From the NCBI GenBank assembly GCA_027316765.1, contig DAHVFY010000001.1, forward strand, positions 1-64,000: DNA of 64,000 bases, given 5' to 3'. A program made the translations under genes and the position numbers. Source of the DNA: Parachlamydiales bacterium (GTDB lineage Bacteria > Chlamydiota > Chlamydiia > Chlamydiales > Rhabdochlamydiaceae). Of this stretch, positions 53,118 to 61,345 are shown piece after piece. The notes under the pieces were generated by a model that saw only the letters and a program-made list of their open reading frames with translations, was not told the origin of the DNA and did not search any database. How positions within the stretch are numbered: the first letter of the stretch is position 1; each line of letters begins with the position of its first letter.

Positions 53118-54471
53118 TTTCGCACAGCGTTTCGTTGATTGCGTATTCTTTTCGAATGATTGCAGAGAGTTGTTGAAATCCTTTTTGTGTTTTGGGACTC
53201 TGCAGTAATTCTCCCATTTTTTCGGCAAGGACCTCATCTCGTAGATCTTCAGAAGATGTTTTTTCTTGTTCGATAAGGAGAAACTCCTCTGAAACCCACC
53301 CATCTATCACATCTTCTAGGATCAAATGTTCGTTTTTGAGTGAAAGTTTCAAAAACGCAACAGTTTCAGGATATTCTTTTAAGTGGTCTTCTGCGAGAGC
53401 AATCAGATCTTTTAGAAAATTTCTTTTGTGTGGAGGAGGATCGTAGAAAAAAGGAATGCCTGCAGAAATTGCTTCCGAGATGGAACCATCTCCCGTACAT
53501 CCTATGAGTTGATCTGTTGCAGCAAGCTTTTCTAAAAATTCTCTATGTGGCAAATGTTTCATATGTTGGACGACGAGCTTTTTACCTGAACTTCCAATCT
53601 CTATGGGACATATAAATTCTTCAAAATGCAAAATAAGTTCTTTAATGTTAAATTTCTTTAAAATATCTCTTAGCCCATTTTCTAAATTTTCAATATAAAG
53701 TAGCAGCGAAGGTGTTGCAATTGTGACATCACCCGGATCATTTTCCAAAGCTTTTAAAAGAATGTGAAGGAAAACATAATTGCCCCGTCTTGTTTTCGTG
53801 TAATCGAGATTAAAACGGGGGATTGCAGCTCTCTTAGGAATAGTCCTCATCAAGATCCCTTTTTCCAAAAAATGAAGCCCCATGCAGTGTGCTGAAGTTT
53901 TCGGATGAAACCAAGAGCTATCAATGAAACCATATTCTCCAATCAATTCATGGCGCAGTATGTTTATTTTTTCTAAAAGTGCTCTTGTATGGGGAAAAAA
54001 GGTGGGTAGCTGTAAAAAAAGAGAAGCGCTTTTGATGAGAGCGTAAACCTCTTCAGGAAATTCTTCATAAATGATTTCGTGCCGTGTGCTCCCTGTATAT
54101 CTGAAGATGTAAGACTTAAGGCTGTGTTCTTCTTTTGGTAACGATCTGTTTTTATGAATGAGAGAGATTAGCGTTAACTCAATTTCTGGAAATGCTCCCT
54201 GCAAAATATTTGCCACATCAAGCTGCGTATAGTAATCTCCCCAACCATCCTCCATGACCCACGTAAATAGGACAACCCTGCCACCTCTAACAAGATGCCT
54301 TTTAGTGCCTTCTTTCAGCGCAAGCTTCTCCTCATAGCGCTTTAAAATCACCTTGGGGTCATCGAAATGGCACTTTACCTTTGAAATAGAACGATCATCC
54401 CATCTGTATAACCTTGGTAACCTTCTCAGCGCTTTTGGCAGCATATCCCTTTCCATCCCAACGCCCCCCAT
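53080..54471 (-). CDS. Unknown protein, possibly a GT-B-like glycosyltransferase
   Basis: This protein of up to 463 residues is soluble, with no signal or membrane segment. Two halves show alternating strands and helices: RGGRVVLFTWVMEDGWGDYY (near 63), then KKLVVQHMKHLPHREFLEKLAATDQLIGCTGDGSISEAISAGIPFFYDPP (about 300-350). The latter resembles the donor-binding site of GT-B glycosyltransferases such as MurG. The start is uncertain: in-frame ATGs exist at 54471, 54456 and 54444. The gene lies between a phosphoribosyltransferase (convergent overlap of 38 bp) and a large AT-rich gene. Function is not established. Confidence 0.6.
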   Translation of the reverse strand: MGGVGMERDMLPKALRRLPRLYRWDDRSISKVKCHFDDPKVILKRYEEKLALKEGTKRHLVRGGRVVLFTWVMEDGWGDYYTQLDVANILQGAFPEIELTLISLIHKNRSLPKEEHSLKSYIFRYTGSTRHEIIYEEFPEEVYALIKSASLFLQLPTFFPHTRALLEKINILRHELIGEYGFIDSSWFHPKTSAHCMGLHFLEKGILMRTIPKRAAIPRFNLDYTKTRRGNYVFLHILLKALENDPGDVTIATPSLLLYIENLENGLRDILKKFNIKELILHFEEFICPIEIGSSGKKLVVQHMKHLPHREFLEKLAATDQLIGCTGDGSISEAISAGIPFFYDPPPHKRNFLKDLIALAEDHLKEYPETVAFLKLSLKNEHLILEDVIDGWVSEEFLLIEQEKTSSEDLRDEVLAEKMGELLQSPKTQKGFQQLSAIIRKEYAINETLCEITACAFDAIKDA

Positions 54472-54527
54472 CCATTTTTATATCCTGAGCCCCCAAAAAA
54501 AGCATCATAGCTTTTGCAATTTGTGTG

Positions 54528-57500
54528 CTAATTTTGGATTGAGAGGAGGTCTTTTTTGATGTTTTTAAGATCTTCAAGTGCCTTTTGGTAGATGAGTTGT
54601 TTGAAATCATTGTCGACAATTTTTTTGTCGAGTTTTTTTATAATTTGATACAGAGAATTGACTAGTTTTTTATTTATTTCGACGTTGTAATCGATTTGGG
54701 ATGCTATATTTTTGGAATGTGGATTGGCTTTAAGTTTTGAGGTAGTAGTTCGAAGATTTTCTACAGAGCACAAAATATCATGTATCGATGTTATTGACTC
54801 TATGGCTAGCGTTAATTCGTCAGATAAAGTGGAAAATTCCTGCATGCGGTATTGATTCATGTATTCGTTGAGTTGGTTTTTCTCCTCTATGCTAAGAGGG
54901 TTTTGATTGGTGATGTCGTCTGACAGATTTTTTACTCTGGAATGAAATAATAATATGGATTCTTTTTCTTTTTCTAAGTTAGTTGACTGTAATTTCATGT
55001 TTTGAATAGAACAATCTGTCTTAATGTTTTCTATAGATGTTGTGAGAATTAATTTTATATTGGCTAGAATATGTTCCTGATCCTTTATGGCAGCCGTGCA
55101 CAACTTCTTGGTTTTTTTATAAATTTTGTTAATTAATAATTTTTTCTCAGTTTTTATACAATTGATGATTTCTAATATTTTATTTTCGCAGTCTAATATC
55201 TTTTCTTGAATAGATGTATTTTGGTCATTAAAAACAATTTCGCAATGCAGAGATTTGATATCTCTTATTGTTTCCAAATGTTTGTGTAAATTTGATATTT
55301 CATCTTTTGATAATGCAATTTCAAATATTGTTGCGTAAGGGTCTATGCATGTAAAAATATATTTGCCGTTTTTGAAGGTGGATTTTATGATGTTGCTATT
55401 TGCTAACTTTTCAGTACTCGCTGTTATGGATTCGATTGAGTTGATGATTTTATTTGATTTTTCTTTTAAATCTGAGAATTTAGAATTATATGCGAAATTT
55501 AAGTGGGTTGGACTAGGAATAATATCGTCAGCAATTCCAATTCGATTTAGAAAAATGGCAACTTGACTTCTTCCCGGGAAATTAAATACACTCATGCTTT
55601 TTTCGTTTGTTTTTTCTGTTTTAAATGTAAGTTGAGTTATTATGTTTTTTATTTCTTCAATTAGTTCTAGCATTGATTTTGTTTTGGAAATAACATTTTC
55701 GCGAATTTTTTCAGCTTCTAATGATAGTTTTTCAGACATATATGGATCCGAATTTTCTAGTTGGAATGCTCGTGTTTCTAAATCATTTATTATTTCATTT
55801 TGTGATTTGTGAAAACTGACTCTTTCTTCATCTATATGATTAATCAATTGATCGTAGCTTTGCATTAATTTGTGATGCAATTTCCATTCGTCTGTTTGAT
55901 TTAAGGGACGATTCACAACATTTAGCCAATTAGTTCCATGCTCTCCTGGAAGAGAATATAGACAGAGATTAAATAGTTGATTCTCTTTTACTAAAGATTG
56001 TATCATTAATTGAACATGATTTTCTGAAATTAATTTATCATTTTCAGTATAGAGAATAAGTTTTTTCCCTTCTGTTTTAGCGATATTATCAACAACAGAC
56101 CAATTTGGTGCGAAATAGCTCAGAGCTTTAGAGGTAACATGTATGAAATTTTGCGAACATATGTGACCAATGGAATCATTCATGAAAGTGTAAATTTTTT
56201 CCTGAGATAATTGATGAAAATTTGCATAGGTTTGATCTAAAAAAAGATGAGCTTTAGGATGTTTACTTGCAGCATGAGCAGCAGGTCCCCCACTCATGCA
56301 AAGTGCTTTGATGAGGAGACGATCACTGGAAATATGAGATCTTGCCAAAGCGAAATCACAGGCTGCTTCATAGTCTAATTTCAGCCCTTCTCCACTTGGG
56401 ATTCCATCACTTTCACCATAACCTCGAAAATTGAAGAGGACAACATTCATTCCTTTGAATAAAAAGTAGAGGGCTTCTTCTTTATGCATGGCATAGACGC
56501 CTAAAATTCCACTTGAGAGGATGACGGTTCCGCCCGTTGATAGTGTATTTATTTCTGTTAGGGTTGTTGTTGTATTTTTGCTTAAATGGTCTTTATCAAT
56601 AAAGAAATCACCTTGGTAGGAGCATCGTATTAATCCTCCTCGGAATTTATTATCCAGAGCAGTATGGAAATAAAAGTCAGGCATCAGAACACATTTATTG
56701 TTGCACAAATCTTCTACCATAACCCATCCGGATCCAAATATAGGGCTTTCCGGTGTAAAGTTGGCGATTCCTTTAAGTTTATTAAGCGTTTGAATAATAT
56801 GATTTTTATTATTTTTATAATCATCGATTGAAAAGGCGAGACCTCTAAATTCCTCTTTATGTTCTTTGTCGACAGCGCACGTGTAAGTGATATGTTCTCC
56901 ACCGAATTCTTTAAGTTTTTTTCTGAACTTATGAGCATCTAAGTACATTGCATCTAATTGTATTCCATCTTCACTATAGATATGAACATGTTCACCCCCA
57001 ATTTTCTCAAATAATGTTCTAGTCTTTACCCCTTTTTTGACATAAGAAATGATTTTCTCAAGTTCGGTGCTGATCTCCTCTATTCTCAGAGCTGTTTTTT
57101 CGATTATTTCTTCATGTTTGCTATTTTGCTCAATCTCTTCGAGGGATTGTTTCTTCTTTTCTAGTGATTTAAGTTCATTTTCTAGTCTTAATCGTTTTTC
57201 TTTTTCACCAAAGGGTGGAAATGCAATTTCCGCGATTTTTTTTGAAATTATATTGACGTTTTTTCTCTTTGAAGAGCTGTTTTTGTCATTCGTTTTGTTT
57301 TCTGTTTCATTTGGTATTATGTTGATGATTTTCGATTGGATTGAATTATAGAGCTCCATTGAGAGATGGAGTGTGTTTTCATCAATTTTCAATTCGGGCA
57401 ACATGAGTTTATTGAAAACTAAATTAGCTCTTTTTTTGATTGATTGAATTTTCTCTAACTCGTTAGTTGTTAATGAGTTGGGTTTAATGGATTGTTCGAT

Positions 57501-57563
57501 TTCTATACAATCTGTTAGGATGTTGTTAAGTTCTTTAACTAAATTTAATGACATAATAACCAT
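54528..57563 (-). CDS. Large alpha/beta-hydrolase and coiled-coil protein
   Basis: This 1011-residue protein has an N-terminal helical part with a coiled coil (about 115-175). A central alpha/beta-hydrolase domain (about 340-560) contains GGTVILSSGILGVYAMHKEE, VLFNFRGYGESDG, a nucleophile elbow ALCMSGGPAA (in place of canonical GxSxG), a candidate acid in YTENDKLI and a candidate His in LPGEHGTNW. The C-terminal 450 residues are helical and charged. It resembles the chlamydial CHLPS 43-kDa (DUF818) hydrolase-like proteins in the RGYGxS region. No signal peptide is seen. Base composition is much more AT-rich than its neighbours, suggesting transfer or relaxed selection. An effector role is possible but unproven. 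ATGs at 57563 and 57554 both lack a clear ribosome-binding site. Confidence 0.7.
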   Translation of the reverse strand: MVIMSLNLVKELNNILTDCIEIEQSIKPNSLTTNELEKIQSIKKRANLVFNKLMLPELKIDENTLHLSMELYNSIQSKIINIIPNETENKTNDKNSSSKRKNVNIISKKIAEIAFPPFGEKEKRLRLENELKSLEKKKQSLEEIEQNSKHEEIIEKTALRIEEISTELEKIISYVKKGVKTRTLFEKIGGEHVHIYSEDGIQLDAMYLDAHKFRKKLKEFGGEHITYTCAVDKEHKEEFRGLAFSIDDYKNNKNHIIQTLNKLKGIANFTPESPIFGSGWVMVEDLCNNKCVLMPDFYFHTALDNKFRGGLIRCSYQGDFFIDKDHLSKNTTTTLTEINTLSTGGTVILSSGILGVYAMHKEEALYFLFKGMNVVLFNFRGYGESDGIPSGEGLKLDYEAACDFALARSHISSDRLLIKALCMSGGPAAHAASKHPKAHLFLDQTYANFHQLSQEKIYTFMNDSIGHICSQNFIHVTSKALSYFAPNWSVVDNIAKTEGKKLILYTENDKLISENHVQLMIQSLVKENQLFNLCLYSLPGEHGTNWLNVVNRPLNQTDEWKLHHKLMQSYDQLINHIDEERVSFHKSQNEIINDLETRAFQLENSDPYMSEKLSLEAEKIRENVISKTKSMLELIEEIKNIITQLTFKTEKTNEKSMSVFNFPGRSQVAIFLNRIGIADDIIPSPTHLNFAYNSKFSDLKEKSNKIINSIESITASTEKLANSNIIKSTFKNGKYIFTCIDPYATIFEIALSKDEISNLHKHLETIRDIKSLHCEIVFNDQNTSIQEKILDCENKILEIINCIKTEKKLLINKIYKKTKKLCTAAIKDQEHILANIKLILTTSIENIKTDCSIQNMKLQSTNLEKEKESILLFHSRVKNLSDDITNQNPLSIEEKNQLNEYMNQYRMQEFSTLSDELTLAIESITSIHDILCSVENLRTTTSKLKANPHSKNIASQIDYNVEINKKLVNSLYQIIKKLDKKIVDNDFKQLIYQKALEDLKNIKKDLLSIQN

Positions 57564-57710
57564 TTTTTATTTGTTTTTTATTAAATTGTATCATGTTGTT
57601 AAATAATTTAAAAATTAATTGCAATTAATTGAATTGTTTTTTATAAATATTGAATGAACATACTGATAATGAAGAAGTTGCGCAACACGCTTTTCAAGTG
57701 GAAGGGGTAT

Positions 57711-57750
57711 AGACCTTTTCTCAAAGTCACATAGGTTTTAGAACAGGTCT
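57711..57750. repeat. 40-bp AGACC hairpin repeat, copy 2
   Basis: AGACCTTTTCTC begins the unit and AGGTCT closes it; the arms pair in a hairpin similar to the copy at 46366-46405 (33 of 40 positions the same, both followed by AATG). It starts 8 bp beyond the stop codon of the OppA-like gene. Confidence 0.7.
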
Positions 57751-57757
57751 AATGCCG

Positions 57758-59374
57758 CTATTCTTCTGCTGTCTTTGAGGGCTGGTCGAATTGGATGTTG
57801 TTGTAAAAGGCGGGGAGCGTCGCAGGGCAAGCGGGGAGCTTGATGTGAGGCTGAGCGAGTCTAGCTGGTTTCCAGTGAAAAATAGGACTGATGGGCATGT
57901 GTTCGACAAGAAGAGCTTCTGCTTGGTCCAAAATTTGTAGTCGTTCTTCCGTTGTTGTAGCGTAATTAGAGTTTTCAAGGAGTTGTATGAAGGCGGGGTT
58001 TTCCCAACCTGAATAGTTCTTGATATTGAGCTTAGATTTGAATCGCTCAAGAATGCTCATTTGATCTGTGTATTGCGCTAGCCAAAGGCCTTGCCCTGCT
58101 GTGTAATTGCGTTGAAAGAAGTTGCTTTGCAGCGTTTTATATTCGTGCTGTTCGAGCTTTACGCGCACGCCGAGTGTTTTGAACCATTGTTGCTGGATAA
58201 TTAGAGCAGTTTTTCTGTCTTTTTCAGTATTTGGATAGCAATAAACAACTTCTTCTAAATCTTTCGCGCTGTGAAGTCCTAATTCTTCTAGTCCTTGTTG
58301 TAGGTGGTGTCTTGCTTCTTCTACAGCGTGATCGTGAAAGAAGTTTTTTTCTTCACGTTTAAGAGCTACCGGAATTGGGCCTAAGGCTGCTGTTTCGTTG
58401 ATCTCAGAGATGTTGTTTACGATCTCTTTTCTGTTCATAGCAAGAGCGAAGGCTTGTCTAATGTGCTTGTTATTAAAAGGAAAGCGTTCTGTATTGAAAA
58501 AACAAACGGTTGATCCTGCCTCGCAAAAAGTAGAAAGTATGGGATTTTTTGAATATTCTCTCAGGGCATCTAGAGCAATGGGTGAGAGTTCAGAAGCAAT
58601 AAAATCTAGTTTTCCATTTTCGAATAAGTAAAATGTTGTCATTTCATTGTCGATAATACTGATATGAAGTGTGTCGATGTTAATGTTGCTTGAGTTCCAG
58701 TAGTGAGGATTTTTTACAAGAACGCATTCTTGATTGTGCTTTAAGCTTTTTAAGAGGTAGGGACCATTGCAGACCAAATATTTTCCCGGCCGGTTGGCCC
58801 AGTCGGGATGATCACGCGTGATCTTTGTATGTACGGGAGCAAAACTGCAGAAAGCGGCAATTTCTAAGAAATAAGGCGTAGGGGTATTGAGTGTGACTTC
58901 GAATGTTTTAGAGTTGATGGCTTTAATTGCAACAGCATCTAAGGAAACTTGCCCTCTTTTTGCAGACTCTGCATTTTTAATAGGAAAAAGAAGATGCGCT
59001 GTTGGGCTTGGAAAGGAGGGATTTAAGTGAGTTTTCCAAGTGATTTCAAAATCTTCGGCGGTGATGGGGCTGCCATCCGACCAGTTAGCATCGCGCAGGT
59101 GGAAAGTGTAGGTGAGTCGATCCTCAGAGAGGTCGATCTTTTCGGCAAGGGCTGGTTGAATGGTTCCATCTACAGCTGTCGTTGTTAGACCCTCGAACAG
59201 CAAGAAATGAAAAAGAGAAGAAACGACTTCCCCGCCTTTCCGCGGATCCAAAGTCGCGGGATCGCGGTTAACGCTGAAGTGTAATACCTTTCCGGGCACT
59301 TCCCTTTGAGAGTGTTGTTCGCAACCTGTGCAGAAAATTAACAAGAGTAGAGATGATAAAAACCAATTGAGCAT
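57758..59374 (-). CDS. Oligopeptide ABC-transporter substrate-binding lipoprotein (SBP_bac_5)
   Basis: This is a 538-residue protein from the ATG at 59374; an in-frame GTG 33 bp upstream would place extra residues before the signal peptide. The lipoprotein signal is MLNWFLSSLLLLIFCTGC, with the lipid-anchored Cys at 18. Mature-region signatures of OppA/DppA proteins are VNRDPATLDPRKGGEV, LTYTFHLRDANWSDGSPITAEDFEITW and IRQAFALAMNRKEIV. It should capture peptides in the periplasm. No permease or ATPase genes are adjacent, so it must work with a transporter encoded elsewhere. It follows rho by 56 bp on the same strand. Confidence 0.92.
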   Translation of the reverse strand: MLNWFLSSLLLLIFCTGCEQHSQREVPGKVLHFSVNRDPATLDPRKGGEVVSSLFHFLLFEGLTTTAVDGTIQPALAEKIDLSEDRLTYTFHLRDANWSDGSPITAEDFEITWKTHLNPSFPSPTAHLLFPIKNAESAKRGQVSLDAVAIKAINSKTFEVTLNTPTPYFLEIAAFCSFAPVHTKITRDHPDWANRPGKYLVCNGPYLLKSLKHNQECVLVKNPHYWNSSNINIDTLHISIIDNEMTTFYLFENGKLDFIASELSPIALDALREYSKNPILSTFCEAGSTVCFFNTERFPFNNKHIRQAFALAMNRKEIVNNISEINETAALGPIPVALKREEKNFFHDHAVEEARHHLQQGLEELGLHSAKDLEEVVYCYPNTEKDRKTALIIQQQWFKTLGVRVKLEQHEYKTLQSNFFQRNYTAGQGLWLAQYTDQMSILERFKSKLNIKNYSGWENPAFIQLLENSNYATTTEERLQILDQAEALLVEHMPISPIFHWKPARLAQPHIKLPACPATLPAFYNNIQFDQPSKTAEE

Positions 59375-59430
59375 AAAACAACCCCAAAAAAGAGAGTATA
59401 TATACACAATTGGTTTTTATATATGCAATG

Positions 59431-60759
59431 TTAATCTTTCATTGAGAGAAGGAATTCAACGTTGCTATTTGTCTTTTTTAATCTACTCAATAAAAGATTC
59501 ATTGCATCGACAGGCGTTAAATCCGCAAGAGCTGCTCGTAGAAGATAAATTTTTTCCAGCTCCTCTGGATGATAGAGAAGCTCTTCTTTACGCGTACCAC
59601 TTTTGATAAGATCGATTGCAGGATAAAGACGTCTATCGGCAAGGCGTCTATCTAGGACAAGTTCCATGTTGCCGGTACCTTTGAACTCTTCGAAGATCAC
59701 TTCATCCATGCGTGATCCAGTATCAATGAGTGCAGTTGCAATAATAGTGAGAGAGCCGCCCTCTTCAATGTTTCGTGCAGCACCAAAGATTTGTTTTGGT
59801 TTGTGAAGTGCATTAGCATCTACACCGCCCGAGAGAATTTTGCCGGAGTGGGGTTGAACGGTGTTGTAAGCTCTTGCAAGACGCGTAATCGAGTCTAGAA
59901 GAATGACAACATCATGGCCATATTCAGCAAGTCTTCTCGCTTTTTCAATGGCCATCTCCGTCACTTGGACGTGTCTTTCAGGAGGCTCATCAAAGGTGGA
60001 TGAGACCACTTCCCCTTTTACGCTGCGAGTCATGTCGGTGACCTCTTCTGGGCGCTCTCCAATAAGGAGAACGATGAGAACGACGTCGGGATTGTTTGTT
60101 GTGATGGCGTTAGAGATGTTCTGTAGAATGATCGTTTTGCCTGATCGAGGAGGTGCGACGATTAATGCTCTTTGCCCTTTTCCAATTGGAGCTGCAAGAT
60201 CCAGAACGCGTGTTGTCAATTTATCTTTTGTCGTTTCCATGACAAGACGGGTGTCGGGATAAAGGGCTGTTAGGTTCTCAAAAAGAATTCTATCGCGTGC
60301 TTTTTCAGGGGACGTATTATTGATTTTATCAACTTTAAGCAGAGCGAAATATTTTTCTTTTTCTTTAGGAGAGCGGATGGTTCCATAAACGGTATCTCCC
60401 TTTTTGAGATCAAAACGACGGATCTGTGCCGGAGAGACGTAAATATCTTCAGCAGAGGGAAGATAATTATAGTTAGGCGAGCGTAAAAAACCAAAGCCGT
60501 CGGGCAGAACTTCAAGGACGCCTTCGCCAACGAGTGTCTCGTGAGGACTTTCAGATTTTGCTTTTACAATCTCGAATACCATTTGAGATTTAGTTAAGGC
60601 TCCTAAATTTTTAAGACCCATATTGCGTGCATATTGGGTCAATTGGTCGATATTCATCCGCTGTAATTCGGAGATCTTAATGATCGTTTCTGGAAGCGGC
60701 TGAGAAGCTTTCTCTTCAGATTCTTGTGGATGAGCAATGGTGTCTTCTGGATTGTTCAT
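59431..60759 (-). CDS. rho: Transcription termination factor Rho
   Basis: This 442-residue hexameric RNA helicase ends transcription. It has an N-terminal Rho_N helical domain ([21 protein letters not shown]), a cold-shock RNA-binding domain ([31 protein letters not shown], about 78-108), Walker A APPRSGKT (near 200), Walker [18 protein letters not shown] (near 285), and the Q/R-loop and [14 protein letters not shown] regions. Residues 1-30 add an acidic extension. The ATG overlaps the coaE stop. The polA-coaE-rho order is the chlamydial one. Confidence 0.97.
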   Translation of the reverse strand: MNNPEDTIAHPQESEEKASQPLPETIIKISELQRMNIDQLTQYARNMGLKNLGALTKSQMVFEIVKAKSESPHETLVGEGVLEVLPDGFGFLRSPNYNYLPSAEDIYVSPAQIRRFDLKKGDTVYGTIRSPKEKEKYFALLKVDKINNTSPEKARDRILFENLTALYPDTRLVMETTKDKLTTRVLDLAAPIGKGQRALIVAPPRSGKTIILQNISNAITTNNPDVVLIVLLIGERPEEVTDMTRSVKGEVVSSTFDEPPERHVQVTEMAIEKARRLAEYGHDVVILLDSITRLARAYNTVQPHSGKILSGGVDANALHKPKQIFGAARNIEEGGSLTIIATALIDTGSRMDEVIFEEFKGTGNMELVLDRRLADRRLYPAIDLIKSGTRKEELLYHPEELEKIYLLRAALADLTPVDAMNLLLSRLKKTNSNVEFLLSMKD

Positions 60760-61343
60760 TGCGGATGAAGCTCCTTTAAAAATAGATTAAGGACGTTTGT
60801 TTTGAGTTGTTCTAAATCGCCATTATTGACGATTGTAAAATTTGCTTGTTTAGCTTTTAGCTCTTGTGGCAATTGTCTTGTCATGCGCCTATGGTATTCT
60901 TGGGTGGAGCCAAATCTTTCGGTGCATCGCTTTTCATCTGCCACAACGGCCACGATAAAATCATAGAAATTTGTGTTTTTTTCACTTTCATACAGTAATG
61001 GAATTTCGGCGACAAAAATGGAATATTCAGGTCGATCTTTAACTTGCTCGTAACGTTTCTCAATCTCATTAAATACGGCAGGGTGTAAGATTTTTTCCAG
61101 AGCATCTAGTTTTTCAGGGCTTGAGAACACGCGTTCAGAAATTTTTTTTCGATCAAATTCTTCACCACTGAAAATATCAGTGCCCAATAATTTAACTACT
61201 TGTTGGCCAATGTTGGTATGCGGAGATAATAGTTGATGGACAATCTCATCGGCGCTGATTACATACGCACCACAGCTTTTAAGGATTCGGCAGACGCTTG
61301 TCTTGCCTGCGGCAAGGCCACCAGTTATAGCTACTTTTCTCAA
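60756..61343 (-). CDS. coaE: Dephospho-CoA kinase CoaE
   Basis: This is a 195-residue P-loop kinase for the last step of coenzyme A synthesis. [16 protein letters not shown] is the Walker A site, ADEIVHQLL is the substrate-binding block, and the lid is helical. The start is probably TTG at 61343: GGAAGAG ends 7 nt before it and the family normally begins just before the first strand (RKVAITGG). A longer TTG (61361) or GTG (61352) start would overlap polA. It begins 2 bp after the polA stop and its own stop overlaps the rho ATG. Confidence 0.9.
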   Translation of the reverse strand: MRKVAITGGLAAGKTSVCRILKSCGAYVISADEIVHQLLSPHTNIGQQVVKLLGTDIFSGEEFDRKKISERVFSSPEKLDALEKILHPAVFNEIEKRYEQVKDRPEYSIFVAEIPLLYESEKNTNFYDFIVAVVADEKRCTERFGSTQEYHRRMTRQLPQELKAKQANFTIVNNGDLEQLKTNVLNLFLKELHPQ

Positions 61344-61345
61344 AA

